Below are positions 49,601 to 62,800 of a DNA stretch of 64,000 nt, piece by piece. A program made the translations under genes and the position numbers. The first letter of the stretch is position 1. Every line of letters starts with the position of its first letter. The notes below the pieces were generated by a model that saw only the letters and a list, made by a program, of their open reading frames with translations, ran no database searches and was not told the DNA's origin. Origin of the DNA: Corticium candelabrum (taxonomy: Eukaryota; Porifera; Homoscleromorpha; Homosclerophorida; Plakinidae); NCBI RefSeq assembly GCF_963422355.1, contig NC_085085.1, positions 15,792,043-15,856,042 on the forward strand. The letters are read 5' to 3'.

Positions 49601-52600
49601 TTCCATACTTCTCCCGCGATGACGCGATTTCCGGCCGACTGAACCTGCCTCTGCTCACGCGTGAATATCTCTGTAACGGTGTATCGGATCTGCACCGAAT
49701 TTAAACTGCTCATTCTTAATGTCAGGAAAGGGAAGATATTTTGCTGATATCCAAGTCTTGAAAAATACGCCCACAGTCGTTTGTCCATCTATGCCCGTTG
49801 AAGGACTGCCGCGTTTGATACACCTGTTTCCCTCAACACCAGCAACGTCTTCGAAGTGACGACGTTCAACAGGACTGTCGAAATGGCGAGAGTCGCACAA
49901 GTTGTGACTTGGTTATATACAGGGAACGGATTATCCGGGTAAGTACGTAGCTGCACGTGACCTCCAATTTATGCTACTCGAATATATTTCCGAACGGGAT
50001 TCGTGTCAAATAGATGCCAAGTTCCATACACCCGTTCCTTGCAACAGCAGCAATGTTTTCGAAGTAATGCGGCATCCAAGTCAAAATAGCTTCAACCAAT
50101 CAATAATCCAATCAACGGGATTTTTGGAAACGGGACGCTCCATTACATTTTCTTTGTCTTCAACGGGATACAATTAATAGTCTCAGAATGGGATACCATT
50201 GACCGGGATATAACTCTGAACGAAATTCTTCATGAGAATTCTGTCAGGCTGATAATTTTTCAGAGATACACTTCATAATAGATTAGAACTGGTTACTCAT
50301 GCAACAACATAATTTGCATACATTGGGATACTCGATTCTTGCTAATTTCTTAGAACGGGATATAAGTCTGAATAAGAATTCCGTTTGGCTGCTAATTTTT
50401 CAGAAGAGAGTAAAAATGCATGTGAACTCATGCAACAATAGAAATTTGCATACAACGTTAGACTAATTAACTTTACTAACTATTAGTAATATTACTAGAT
50501 AATCTGCCAGTGCGGAGAACGGGATAGTCGGCTAGTGCTATATAATTTTAATCAGTTGATATCTAATTGTTTGTCTAAGAGTGTTGATGCTCATGATGAC
50601 ATGACACAGGATTATTAGATTTTGATGAGATTATAGTGAAGGTCTGTATATCCAGCTGGTATGTTCACTCTGACAAGAATTGAGTTTTTACTGATGGACA
50701 TGGAATGGCAGGACAACCAGCAGATGTTGAAATTTGTGGGTTTGTAAAGTAGCCTTCGTGACATTTCAGTTCTTGCAAGCTCTGTATTCAATTATGACAC
50801 CATGGGTTCATGAGTAGTGCGTATCATTGGCTAAAGTTGTCAAAATGGACGTGTTGCAGTCTTATACTATACATTGACCATGTAGATGCTGTAATATACA
50901 GTTGACAGCTCTGAATGTTCTGGAAATCAGATGGAAACAGGACAACATTACGCAAAATGCTGTGTTATGTACTTACAATATAGCTATGCAGTGTGCGAAA
51001 TAACGTCCGGACATTTACCGACTGAACGAAGCATTTGTCCGGCCACTCGTGATTTCGCCGGGCAAAATGTCTGGTGGCGTAGCGGCAGGTGTGCAATTCC
51101 GTATGAGCAACCCACATCCTCGCACATCCCAGTGTCATGTCAACAAACGTAGTTTCTGCAGTTGCGCACGAAACAAATGCAAACAGCCACACGTTGTACC
51201 TGTACATACTGTATAGCTGAACGTGAATTTTGTCAAATCCCGGATGTAGGCGCTCAAGTACACATGCTGGGGCTTCGAGGTGCACAACAAAAATGCAGCA
51301 GACAGCCATGGGCTGTACATCGTGAACGTGGCAGGATAGGAAACTCAGAGATACTTGCGTGTAGGGGCTCTAAGAACCTGAAGATGATTAGGTTGATGGA
51401 TAGCACGAAGTCCTTGAACTAAGTAACTGCCATTAGCGTAGCGTAGTGCATGTTCTTGGAATGATTGCAGTTTCCACGTCTAGAGGTATGGCGCATATGT
51501 GGACGAAGATGACATTTCAAAACTCACTGGGTAGCTACGACACGCTAACGGAAGTCAAAAGGGGAAGGGGCTGGCTTTGCGAGACTGGGCATGCAGAAGT
51601 TTACGCGGATGGGTTTGTAGCCATGCAGGGCAGAGTCGAGGCAGCGATGAAAGTCTGTCTCTCTCTTCATTGCTATCGCAAACAATGGCCACTTTTTAGT
51701 CAGACTTTTTTAGTAATTTGTCAGGTGGGTTGTACTAATTGCATGGATATGGCTCTTTTATCAACGGCATGCAACATCAAAGTGTCATCTAGAGCCATGA
51801 AACCTGGCACTTGGTCAGGCATCCTTGAGCTATCTGCGGTGGCAAGTGTCCTTTATCAACCGGTTCGTGCAGTGTATTCCAAGAGATTTGGTTTGGCAAC
51901 ACAAATACATGGATACGTGTACCAACCTTGAATTGCTGCGGCAACCCATGATAATTGTCGTGAATGGGGAAACATATGCCTCCACCCAGACTACTTTGTT
52001 CCTTGTGCTTGTATATCCAATGTGGTGGACTCAGATGTTGGAAAAAGATGTGGTGGGATCAGTGTGTGTACACATTCGCTTGAATGTGTAATTGCAACAC
52101 TCCTTGAGGAGGTGTTGCAAGGTCTTTACTCCCAAGCAGGTGTCCATTGGACCCAGCATGAATGTATATAACCCTTGTGGTTGAAACTTTTGGTCTTTGG
52201 TTGTCTCACAGCCTTGACGTTTCGAAATCAATTGCACGTAGATCAGCACTGCATAACCACCTGACTATTAGCCAAGCCACCTCACACCTCCATCAACAAT
52301 TGTCCATCAAACTTTGGCTTTATAATTCTAAGATGGTTTTAGAGAGACTTGCATTCGAGAGTAGGGAAGATATTTTTGGGTTAATTTGAGATAGTTGTGT
52401 TGGGGTTGGGGTTGGAAAACTATAGTAGAATAGAGAAAATGTATTGATAAAAGAAAAAATATATATATATATATATATATCATATGTATATATGATGAAT
52501 TGTAAGTGATAAGTAGTATTTGCCAGGATTGGAATGTCCGACCAGATGTTTCTAATGTCTGGCAAATTTTAAATTGACAGGACATGATGTCCGGTGGTCA

Positions 52601-52673
52601 GTCAAAGACTACTTCGCACACTGGCTATGGCTTATTGGATGCACGTGCGTACAGATGTGCGTTCGTGCGCGTG

Positions 52674-52736
<63 letters not shown>

Positions 52737-54066
52737 CACACACCAAAACTTACTGGAGAGCTACTGTTTTGTCAGCTTGTGTGTCAAGATTTGATAATTG
52801 TTGCAATTGTCTTTGTGGCAGATGGGTTGACTACACAGTTTGGTAAGCTGTTGACAATATCTCCCAAGCAGACATTAGAGAAGGTGTTTCTCAACAGACA
52901 GTAAGTCTGGGAAATAGTTGTATAGTCTTTTGTACGTTTCAATCAGATTATCTCGGATGAAGAGCAGCAGCTGCAATGCAAGCTATCCAATATGAAAGCA
53001 AAGGAAGATGATAATCCATGCTTTGTTGAAGCCGCCTTACAACTGCTTGAAGTTTGTGCATAATTGTCATTTTTTAGCTTAATAAATAAGCAGCTGGGCA
53101 CACTGATTAGGAGAGAGAACTGGCACTACCAGCAATTGGAGCAGAGCAGGAAGAAGTGGAACATTCCTTTGAAGGTCTTAGTAACTATGTGACTATATTG
53201 ACAAGTACAACAACAGCTAGTGGATTAGAATCTTGGAAGGAGCAGGAACAAACATCTCAGCAGAAAAGCCCTTGGTTTGGAGTGTGCAGCACTCAGTTTC
53301 AGGTTTCCTCATTTCTTCCAGTTCATTGAGTCAATTGCAATAAATGCTGACTAGCTCTCAATTGTGTTATTGTCAGCAGCAGATGGAGAATTATGAAGCA
53401 GCTTTTTCTGGAAGTGAGGAGGAAGAGAACGACAAGCAAAGGTCTGGTGATCCTTCTAGAAAAGAGGAGGCAGCTAAACTAGACAATGAGTCAGACAAGG
53501 AAAGAGGATTGGAAGTCGATGATGATCTGGTAGCAAAAGCTATTCCACCTGTGGCTGAATCATCTCCTCCAAACCCTACGTATTATTTTTACCAGTGTAA
53601 GTATGAGGCATGCTTTGGTACATATTCTGATATTTACTTACTTGAATTGCAATTAGACATTATAGTTAGTATGATTTACAGTTTGTAGCATTTTTTGTAT
53701 TCTAAGTAACTCAGCAGCTTATTTTTGGCCTATAAAATATTGTCAATTAGTAACTATCTGCTTCCAGACATACAGCATTACTGAGTATCTCATATCAAGC
53801 CAACTCTCTGGATTAGGACATCTTTTTCTACATTTATTAGTATATAACTATGTGCTGATGTTGGACAAATGGTAAACTTATAGTTGTTCTGATTCTTCGA
53901 TAAGGAAAGTCCTGCCTGCACACACATTTATATGGTCATAACTTCAAAGATGACTCAATTAACGACATGCAGCGAACAACCAATCAGACTGTTATTGTAA
54001 AATGTCAAACTTGGTCTGTGTGCAGTGTTTTATGCTGATTAAGCTAGCAGTTTTGACATTTGAAGG

Positions 54067-54110
<44 letters not shown>

Positions 54111-57100
54111 ACACACACACACACACACGCCTATTATATAGAATGTTTACAGAGATTTGTGTGGTTACTTGACTTGTTGTACTTTGTTTTTGGGTACATG
54201 GTATTTCATTAAAATGGTTTGGTGGTTTGGATGCTTTTTTGCTAAATGAATAAGTTTTAGAGGTACAAATGATTGTCTGACTTTCATCTTGTAACCTTTG
54301 TTGCTTGCATTCTGTCTTTTCTGTTGTTGAATATTGTTGAATTTCTTGTTTAGCATCTGATGGCCAACACCTGTACCTTCATCCCATCAATGCCAAATGC
54401 TTGATGGCTGTATGTACACTATTTGATTGTTACATCTAATTTCTCATTCATTTTTTATCAATGTGATGTAGGATTACGGCACCAGGAGGGATTGTCCTGA
54501 TGTCATAACAGGCCGGATTGTTGAAATGGAGCAGATGACACAGTCAGAGGTACTGCCTGTGCATAACTAGTGTCATCCACTTTTAGTGAATATGCCATCT
54601 GTGTGTAGCTGGTGCGGAAAAGATATCGTTTCTTAAGTCATTTGCCACTTTCTTGTCAGTTTGTGTTGTGCGAGTTGGAACTGCAGTCACCAAGAGTGTC
54701 AAGAGCATCCTTAGAAGAGTATGCCAGTGAACTGCTCAAACGAAAGCAAGCGAGAAGAAAAAAGACTAGAGATGAGCAAAACAGGGACAGGCATCAAGAG
54801 ATCAGAAAGAAAAGTAAAATACAAAATGTTTTTCTTCACTATTAGTCTAGAGCAGGGATTTACGCCAAAGGCTTTCTGGGTTTGCTCAGGTTTGTGAGTT
54901 GATCCATTGTTGTGGCGTAACAAAAGTTGATGGTCTATCCCCTTTCATGTGTTAGAACTTTGTACTCATGGAAGTGGTTATGGGCATCGGACACTGCAGA
55001 GATGCTATTAGGAGGCTATTTATTATTCACTTGCAGTGTGTTTGTCATAGAATGACAAAGTGTGTTTGCGCTTGAAGTCTTCTAGCCTCAAACTTCCAGA
55101 CCAGAGAGCGCGTACAGTGCGCGAACTCTAGTCTGGACCAGAATGGTACTAAAATGATATCGGAAATAGCCTTTTAAGCCAATCAGCGTCTTAGAACCGG
55201 AATGTCGGTTGTAAATTCTGATTGGTTTAGCAGTAATTGGTTATGCTAAGTGCAGTAACGCTGATTGTGCGTGTGAAGTCCTCGTGGGCGGCTAAGTGCA
55301 CGCCAGAGCCGTGACGAAGACTCTGGTGCACACACACATCTTAGTTTTAGTTTCAGCTTCAGTTTTTTGATATTTTCTAGCTTGCGGTGACAGGACATTC
55401 ACAGCAGCGTCACTAGACCATCACCTTTGACAACTGGTCGAGCGGTAGTCTCGCTAGTAGGGCGGTTAGACTAGCTAGCGGTCTGCCGAAGAATCAAAGA
55501 GTCATGGTTTCATGCCGTCTACCAAGATATCACCGCAAACACTGCAGACGTCTCTTCTTGGTTCATGAGATCTTATGGCATTTACAAATGATATGTTCAT
55601 CTAGGTAAAACGATCCTACGCTGTTAGACTACCATTTAGCATTGCTTTTGATGAGTACTTCCGAAATCATTTTAGTATCATTGTGGTCCAGACTAGAGTT
55701 CGTGCGCTTTGCACGCTTTCTGGTCTGGAAGTTTGAGGCTAGGAGTCTTCATCAGAATGTTAATAAGAAATATTATTAATAATTGATTTAGGTAAGAGCT
55801 GTACCATACTACACTACCAACTGCAGTTTGTACGGATACAGTACACAGAAGGACACCGATAGTGATGAAAGGGATTAGATTGATCCTAATAAATTAAATT
55901 GTTCACAAATTGAAACTGCAGGCGTAAATGAAAGAATTACTGTTTATTTGCAGCACAACCAGTTGTCAGTGACGTATGTGAAATTATGTCACAGCGACAG
56001 CAGATTTCTGAAAGCTCTCGTAGAGGTGCAGTTATGGAAAACTAATTGTTGGTGTGATTGACATGTGTGATTGTGTGTACTGATCTAGGTCTTGATCCAA
56101 CTGCCACAGAGTTTGTATCAGGAGCTGATAGTCACAAGTCGACTTCAGGTACAATATCTTCTAGGTTATTGCCAACTTGTGTTTATATATGGTACGTGGT
56201 TCATAGGTGAATCACAATTGGATTTGGATTCAGATGAACTTTCTCCTCCATCGTTTGCACAGGTGCTGTAAATGTCTATACTTAAAGGGGAACTCTCACC
56301 AAATACTAAAACTTGTTGAAAGAAAGATACAAGGCCTAGTATCTTTCTGCAGGTCCAGCCAGCCACAGAAGCAAAGAATGGTCAACGAGTTGTTCAAACG
56401 ATTCCCCGTATGTAGCACGAAGTGTTTCTCTCTGTCCTCGTTTGGCAGTAACTACTTTAGGTTTAACTATACCGATTGCTCCTAATGCACCCAAAATTCA
56501 GCGAGACATGATCTATAAACTAATCTAAGAAGGGTCTCCTTTTGAGGCTCCACGGTTGTATTGACAGTCGATACTTGCTTGATAAGTTTGGGGTCCCAGT
56601 TTGCTTTAGTCAATAAATCACAACTTCCCACCATATGTCTCACAATCCTTACCTTGAAAAGTGCATAGGTATCGGTCTTCCTTGCTAACCAGCGATCAGA
56701 GTTACACTCATGCCACATACGGGTACTAAACACGCCCACACAGGCAATTTCAATGCTTTATTTCTTCGTTATGGTAAACGTCTGCAGTAAACTGTTGCTA
56801 AGGGTTGTGTCATGAAGTGACAGCTTTCATTGGAGAAATTGTTGATTTGGTGAGAGTTCAAGTGGCTTGATGTTAATTTAGTCATGTATGTCAACTAGGC
56901 ATTAAGTGGTGGAATAGATAAATTTTCTCCTCCAAACTGGCCAATGAGACGACAGTCCACACAATGTAGTGTTATCATCATATTGTAGCATAATTGGAGA
57001 TTATTCAAAGTGTTTTGTTAGCTGTGGTGTTGCCCAAAGAGTCTAGCCTTGATCAAAATGATAGTGACGGAGAAGCAAGTTGCATTCCTACATTTCAGGA

Positions 57101-57312
57101 TTCATTTTTTGAAGCTCTTTCATCTTCTGATGTTTCTGTCTCCAAATCTCATGTCAGCCATAAATGTTGGTACAACTCACTGGGTATTGGTTTGTGGTAC
57201 ATTACTTAACTAATTGTTGATAATGGTAGCTGATGCAGAGACTCAGAAGTCATCAAAGAAAGGCAGAACAAAGCAGCTTCTTTTCACAACTGGTGGACAG
57301 CGTAGGTATTAA
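46680..57312 (+). CDS. RNF10: RNF10, RING finger E3 ubiquitin ligase
   Basis: About 21 exons, roughly 766 residues: 46680-46791, 47672-48023, 48520-48610, 48678-48735, 48791-48852, 48907-48971, 49182-49254, 49316-49385, 52822-52900, 52947-53051, 53111-53302, 53377-53596, 54354-54409, 54472-54549, 54609-54813, 55954-56025, 56089-56148, 56207-56262, 56899-56965, 57022-57165, 57230-57312. Landmarks: LNHLLNFTF, RING ([42 protein letters not shown]), YYFYQ/GQHLYLHPINAKCL, RYRFLSHLPLSCQFVLCELE, PTFQDSF and the terminal KQLLFTTGGQ, all matching vertebrate RNF10, which ubiquitinates 40S ribosomal proteins on stalled ribosomes. The start is the ATG of MRRRSS; a second in-frame Met follows (MSEQ). The exon 9/10 junction is out of phase by one base under GT-AG rules. 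Confidence 0.92.
49440..52620. other. RNF10 intron 8 with unidentified repeat insertions
   Basis: This 3.4 kb intron is far larger than its neighbours. It contains a CpG-richer block (49500-49900), and related GTCCGG-containing segments at about 51005-51080 and 52530-52600 that may mark the ends of an inserted element. A 161-codon plus frame at 51446 and an 88-codon frame at 51825 show no recognised similarity. A TA run lies at 52461-52494. Confidence 0.45.
52678..52734. repeat. (CA)n microsatellite
   Basis: CA run in RNF10 intron 8, about 90 bp before exon 9. A second CA run, interrupted by one TACA, is at 54069-54128 in intron 12. Confidence 0.95.
55082..55742. mobile_element. Non-autonomous inverted-repeat DNA element (MITE-like)
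   Basis: The left end (CTAGCCTCAAACTTCCAGAC...) and the right end are inverted repeats over about 77-85 bp (55082-55165 against 55666-55742) with few mismatches. AGTCTT occurs just outside both ends (55076-55081; 55744-55749), a candidate 6 bp target duplication. No transposase frame inside. It lies in RNF10 intron 15. Confidence 0.72.
55435..55516 (+). repeat. tRNA-like (SINE-like) segment inside the MITE
   Basis: TGGTCGAGCGG at 55435-55445 fits the Pol III A box consensus exactly, in the form found in Leu/Ser tRNAs. GGTTTCATGCC near 55506-55516 is a degenerate B box at suitable distance. No clean cloverleaf with acceptor stem was found, so it is not a functional tRNA gene. Confidence 0.4.
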
Positions 57313-58619
57313 ATGAAAGCAGTTGATGCCCAGACTTAAATGCGTTTATTTGGTTGGGATATTTGATGTCATGACATGTAGTTGCATGTGTATCTATGGG
57401 AATGATAATAGTACTGCTTTAGTAATGAGTGTACAGAAAAGAGCATCTTGTAAAAATCCTAAACAGTTCTTGCTTGCAGCAGGGAAACTTTTCTTAGAAG
57501 TAGCTATCTTAGTTGGTTATGCAAAATTAGCATGTAGCTGCTTGGGGAGTTTGGACATTTTTTCTGGAAATTACCATTTACTGGTGCTTTGTCAGTGTGC
57601 ATTTTATCAGGTGATAAATACACTGTTGCTTGGTAATTCTGCAGATAATAGGCAAATATGAGAATGGTCGTAAAACTAAACGTTTTGATTATGAAATATT
57701 TTTGATTCGTAAGTAACATTGCTGCTAGAGAAATAGTGAGGTTTGGGGTTGTTACATCAATATTTCCTCCAGATTGTAGCCCACAGTACAATAGTTGCTT
57801 ACAATTAAACAAACAACAGTTTAACGAGCTGGCTAGAAATGTATTCTTCAGACGATATGACAGATAACGAACCCTGCATATTATATATATTACAATCAAT
57901 CATGAAAAGTATAATTTTTATCTCTAGATCAATAAGACATTTGGTTCGTTTAAATTCACATCTACGCTCAGTATACCTAATGTGGAAAAAATGCTGTATA
58001 ATATGAACAATAGTTGAGTTCGTAACAGCTTCAGTTATCCAACATATTCACTTACCCAACAGGGGTCCGGTCCCAAGGGGGTCATATAAGTGACACGTGA
58101 CTGTATTTGACTTATTCTGGGACTTCTGATTAATCGTTATATTCAAATTTGACTGACGAGTGCATTTATTTAAAAGAGAGACATTTTGGTAATTGATGAA
58201 AGTGACATTTTATCTATTGTATTTGGAGAAGTATGTGAAGCTGCTGATGACCACATTACCAAATATCAACAGAAGGCCATCTTGCCATGAGTTGGTGTGA
58301 TGTGGTATTATTACATTCTCTGAAAACTTGCTACACCAACTGTGATCAAAAGTGAGCTTTTGAAGTTTGTGTTTGATAGCTAAGGACACTACTGACACTA
58401 CTTGTACATAGGCAATACTTGTACATAGGCCATACTTGTATAAAGATACTGTATATGTCACTCATGCACTAATCATGTAAAGATCAGCTAAGAAACATGA
58501 GATTGCAGGTAGAGAAAGTGTATCTTTTGAGGTGAACTTTGCAAACTATAAACAGAGTCGGTCAATGTTCAATAGATCGACAAGAAGAACTCGATGATTG
58601 GATTGCTCCTGCTTGTAGG
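57313..58619. other. Intergenic between convergent RNF10 and the ankyrin gene
   Basis: No supported exon; AT-rich. Frames at 57323 (+) and 57504 (-) have no recognised similarity. Confidence 0.55.
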
Positions 58620-59897
58620 TTAGGTTACATCTGATTCGATATGAACGTTTTCACAATGATGGACAACAATGTTGTTTGTGGACTTCGGCCCAATGTGAAG
58701 GTGGAGGTTAAGGGCCCATATGTCTTTGATGACCATCAGCTGCCCATCTATATGGCTGTGGTGTGTATTTGTAGTATGTTGTGGCAAACTAGAAGTCACA
58801 ATTGATGATTGAATTGGAAAGTCTCTTGTGCTGTTTCTGAAAGATTTTAGTGATGCCAGATGTGTGTCTTGAGAGAGGTCAGCATTGTCATCGTCAATGG
58901 GAACCAAGCAGCTTTGTTTTACTGACCAATTGCTTGTTGAATTCTTTGATTTCTTTGTCTGATGGCTGGATGAGTTTGCAGCTGGTTTGGTGGCGATCTC
59001 AGTTGGTTTAGTTTTGCTGTTCATTTCAGCTAGTTTACATTTACTCTTGGCGTTGTATTCTTTTATGCGGTGTTTGCTGTGGTGTGACTTGTCACAAGGG
59101 GTTTTCTTACAGTGCAGTTTCCTTGCAAGTAGTTGATTTCTTCTTGTTTTCACTTTGTTTTGAAACGCTGGAATGTCAAGGAAAGCCACTCTATCACAGA
59201 CAGACATGCCATTGTATGTATGGGCATCTAGATCGTGTAGACTGGAGTGGCTAAGAAGAATGCCAAACATGGTATTAACGTCAGTGCCAGGCATGTTGTT
59301 GTTTGGTATACTGATGACATGATGTATTGCCTTAACACGCTCACGTTCAGAGCTATTTTGTAGCAGCAATTTAACAACTTGTACATGACCTTTTCTTACT
59401 GCACAAATAAAAGGAGTGTGGCCTGCCTCGTTTTCTGTTGTAGTATTTGCAATTGCATCACTGTTCAACAGAGTGATAGCCTTTTCCATGCCTGACATTG
59501 CTGCTCTGTGCATTGCTGTGTTTCCTAATTTATTCTTGTTGTGAGTGGTGGCACCAGCTTGCAAAAGAAGATTCATGCTTTGTAGCTGACCTTGGCTAGC
59601 TGCTCGATTAAGGGCTGTATCTCCATCATGATCTACTATGTTCGGATCAATTTTCAGAACAGTCAGAATAGTTTGAAGAAGTAGCCAGTATATATCATTC
59701 CCAGCACATCGGTGGAGGGGAGTAAACGTTCCATTTTGTGGCCAGTGTTCCATCATTATCTTTGTGTTTCTACGCAAATGTGAAGCTGCCTCCTCTTGAT
59801 ATTCGTTTTGTTTCAACCGAATCCAAAGTTTGCTTGCTTTCTTATTAGCTGATGTTTTACACAGCAATTCTTCAAAATTATGAGGAAGTTTTGGCAT
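58620..59897 (-). CDS. Single-exon ankyrin-repeat protein
   Basis: Uninterrupted frame of 425 residues from ATG 59897. The first 80 residues are basic and helical. Then come about four ankyrin repeats: GTFTPLHRCAGND, DGDTALNRAASQGQLQSMNL, LGNTAMHRAAMSGMEKAITL, AGHTPFICAVRKGHVQVVKL, with LLLQ hairpins. A Lys/Ser/Thr-rich disordered region follows (residues about 240-340) and a His-rich C-terminus. Ankyrin repeats bind partner proteins; the partner is not evident. The absence of introns in an intron-dense neighbourhood fits a retrocopy or a rapidly evolving gene. No signal peptide or membrane segment was seen. Confidence 0.8.
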   Translation of the reverse strand: MPKLPHNFEELLCKTSANKKASKLWIRLKQNEYQEEAASHLRRNTKIMMEHWPQNGTFTPLHRCAGNDIYWLLLQTILTVLKIDPNIVDHDGDTALNRAASQGQLQSMNLLLQAGATTHNKNKLGNTAMHRAAMSGMEKAITLLNSDAIANTTTENEAGHTPFICAVRKGHVQVVKLLLQNSSERERVKAIHHVISIPNNNMPGTDVNTMFGILLSHSSLHDLDAHTYNGMSVCDRVAFLDIPAFQNKVKTRRNQLLARKLHCKKTPCDKSHHSKHRIKEYNAKSKCKLAEMNSKTKPTEIATKPAANSSSHQTKKSKNSTSNWSVKQSCLVPIDDDNADLSQDTHLASLKSFRNSTRDFPIQSSIVTSSLPQHTTNTHHSHIDGQLMVIKDIWALNLHLHIGPKSTNNIVVHHCENVHIESDVT

Positions 59898-62800
59898 CTT
59901 GCAATTCCTGTGATGAATTGAATAACCAAGTTATTATACCATACCACTACCTGTAGTCATTGATATGTAACTGTAAACGTAGTATTTTACCTATTAAATT
60001 AAGTTAAATGTACAATATGAAAGAGGTGCAATTTAGAGGTTCCAAAACACTTATGAAATTCTCAATGTCAAAAATGGACTTTGTGGCTCATGACCTGATT
60101 ACGTAAGCTTGTAGTTCACAAGGATATTTTGTGAATTGTGGTGATGTGATTGATTTGTTTGCCCAAACACCCAAAATGAATGTTCTCTATTGATCCAGTG
60201 AAGCTTTCTAAGCGCTTTTTCTTGCGTGTGTGGATATCGAAAGCTGAAAGTGTGACGCTATTTGTCCTGTCAGCTAAAAACATTCTGTATCCGCTAGTGA
60301 GTACAATTCGTGCGTCGGTCCCAGTCACTTTGTTTTACCCTTCCTGGCCCGCAGGCACGCACGTAAGGCCTAAGGATTCGAATGTGCCAAATATGTAGCG
60401 ACTGCCCATTCACTCTGCTGTTTACAGATTCTACCTAGTCGAATTCGTCATAAGTACGTACATGCGTACAGTTTACATGTACTTACCACCCTCAAAACAC
60501 CTCTCACAGGTTGTCAGCCTAGTAGTGCGTCACGCCGGTGTGCTCTCTCTCTCTCACACGTGTGAACAGTGGGTATGTTGAGGGTGTGGCAGGGGAATGT
60601 AATTATAACGCGCGTTAAACTTTAGCGTGACCTTGCCAGCAAAAGAAAATCCTGCTGTTCGGTGGAGTTCGTCATTTTTTGTAAATTGTTTTCGTACGCC
60701 ATATTTTGTTTTGCGTAGGCGCGGTCAGTATCATTTCTTACTTTCGGGGTAATTCATTAGGCGAGCGAAGGTGCGGTCGTCGCTTCATTGTACACGTACA
60801 CCGTACAGTAGCAGAGTCACAATGTGGCCGTAGGCTTGTAAAGTTGCAAGAATGGACGGAGGAGTTGAGAGGCGTCGTTTGAATTAGGTAAGTATTGATA
60901 ATATGCAACACATTTGTAATTTTTAATTAATTAATTAACAGAAGTTCTTGGTCAGAAATTCAATGACTGGACTTGCTAAGGAAACAGCAAATCTTATTTT
61001 GGGGCAGAGTGAGTTATACATCCAATGCAATAGTAGAGCAGTACTTTCTTTTCTTTTCTACCCAAGACCCGGATATCCAGCCTAAGGGTACAGTAGTCCT
61101 CTGGCGCCGACCGACTGACTGTACGTACGACCGTATTTATACTCGATTAGCCTGATGCAAATGAAGCTATTCCGACCAATATATAGAGAAGTGGTTTCAT
61201 TACCGACCAATAGACGAACGTGATGTCATCATAGATAGCTAAGTAAGCATAGTTTACATAGAAACATCTCAAGTGATGAAGTAAACTATTTTATGTTTAC
61301 CTTCTTCAAAACTAGCAAGAATAATTCGAATTTATCAATTCCTAAACGATTCCCCCAGGGGGTAGGGGTAGTGGCAAACGGACGTACGGATCGAGACACT
61401 CAGTGTACTCATTGAGAAAGCTTGCTCGCTTCCATCGATCGCCAATTAATTTGTGACAACAGCAATGAAATCTCAAGATCATACTCGTAGACCCTAGGCA
61501 GTTTTGTTGCTAGCAACTAGCATGTTGCTATAATTTCTGTACTGCATGATCGATATCACTTTGAGAAGTCTTCTTTCCCACTCTTGTAGGCCAACCTAGC
61601 AAATGCAAACAGAAAACAGACAGAGACTTACGGGCTGGGAGAGGTTATAGCCCCCAAATATTTTGGGCGTGTCACTTGAATTCGTTTCAAGCAGAACTCT
61701 AATTCTATGTAAGTTACTAAACAGTGACAGTTCGCTTAATCTCAGAGTACGATCGACGACGACGCTAGCTATATCTCTGTGATAATACACATCATTTCAG
61801 TATGCTAAAACCAGTGTGTCGAGAAGTCGTGGACACGTCTAGTGCGCATGACCATCACTTATTTGAGACGTCGCTATCTGGCAATGGCAGAGTCAAAGAA
61901 GACCGCATCAAAAAGGATGCAGAAGTCATCAATTCATAAGTAAGTACGAAAGAAGAAAGTATATAATCACGTGACCGGCCGGTCTATGCGTTTCACACGT
62001 CGAGTAATTATCTAAAAACTAAACCTCTAGCTATTTAGAAGTCTAACTAACGATCCTGCGTTCCTGGTAATAACGGCCCTATATATCTTGTATAACAAAC
62101 CACCCTGTGCTCTATTTGAGTCTGGCTACGCGAGACTACGTCGTCCTTTACAATATCCAATACTAGAGTAGTAATAATAACACAAACCAAGAGATAGAAA
62201 CTAATAAAGAAGCACTACAGTGCTAAACCCTCGGTCGTATCTCGTCACGTGACAATGTTTTGCATAGTGAGGTATTTAGCCCAACTCAATGGTTTCAGCT
62301 AGGGTTGCCAATGCAGGCGTGTAAATATTGTCCAGACTTGCGTACTTACAGGTCACTCGCTTCGTCCGACAAACAGACGCGCCCTCATGGACAATGCACG
62401 TTCCCCTTCGCGTATTCCCGTGGAGCGCCAAATTTCTGTTGAAGACGACACTGTTAATTAGCCACGCACGCTGTTTTGTTTGTAGAGATAGCCACGTGTG
62501 TAACATAAACGTATAACACAACTCTGTTAGTTATTATAAAATCAAAACAGAACAACTCAATGCCGGTCCGTGACTGACCTCTAACGCATGCTACCGCTAT
62601 AACTATCTGTGGAGCCACACCACACACGCACACCGAAAATTCAAGCTGTCAGACTGCAGAACAACTATCTATGCAGAAATACCGTGGAACAAGCCAAATG
62701 TTACTATCTACAGCTAGTAGACGCCTGGTTGTTGGTGAAAAAACATGCACGTGCAAATGTAGACTCTAGGCGTTGTTTCTATGTGCTAAACCTGTAAAGC

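Noticed and set aside
55435..55516. Functional tRNA-Leu or tRNA-Ser gene
   Set aside because: The A box fits, but there is no matching acceptor stem and the B box is degenerate; treated as tRNA-derived repeat.
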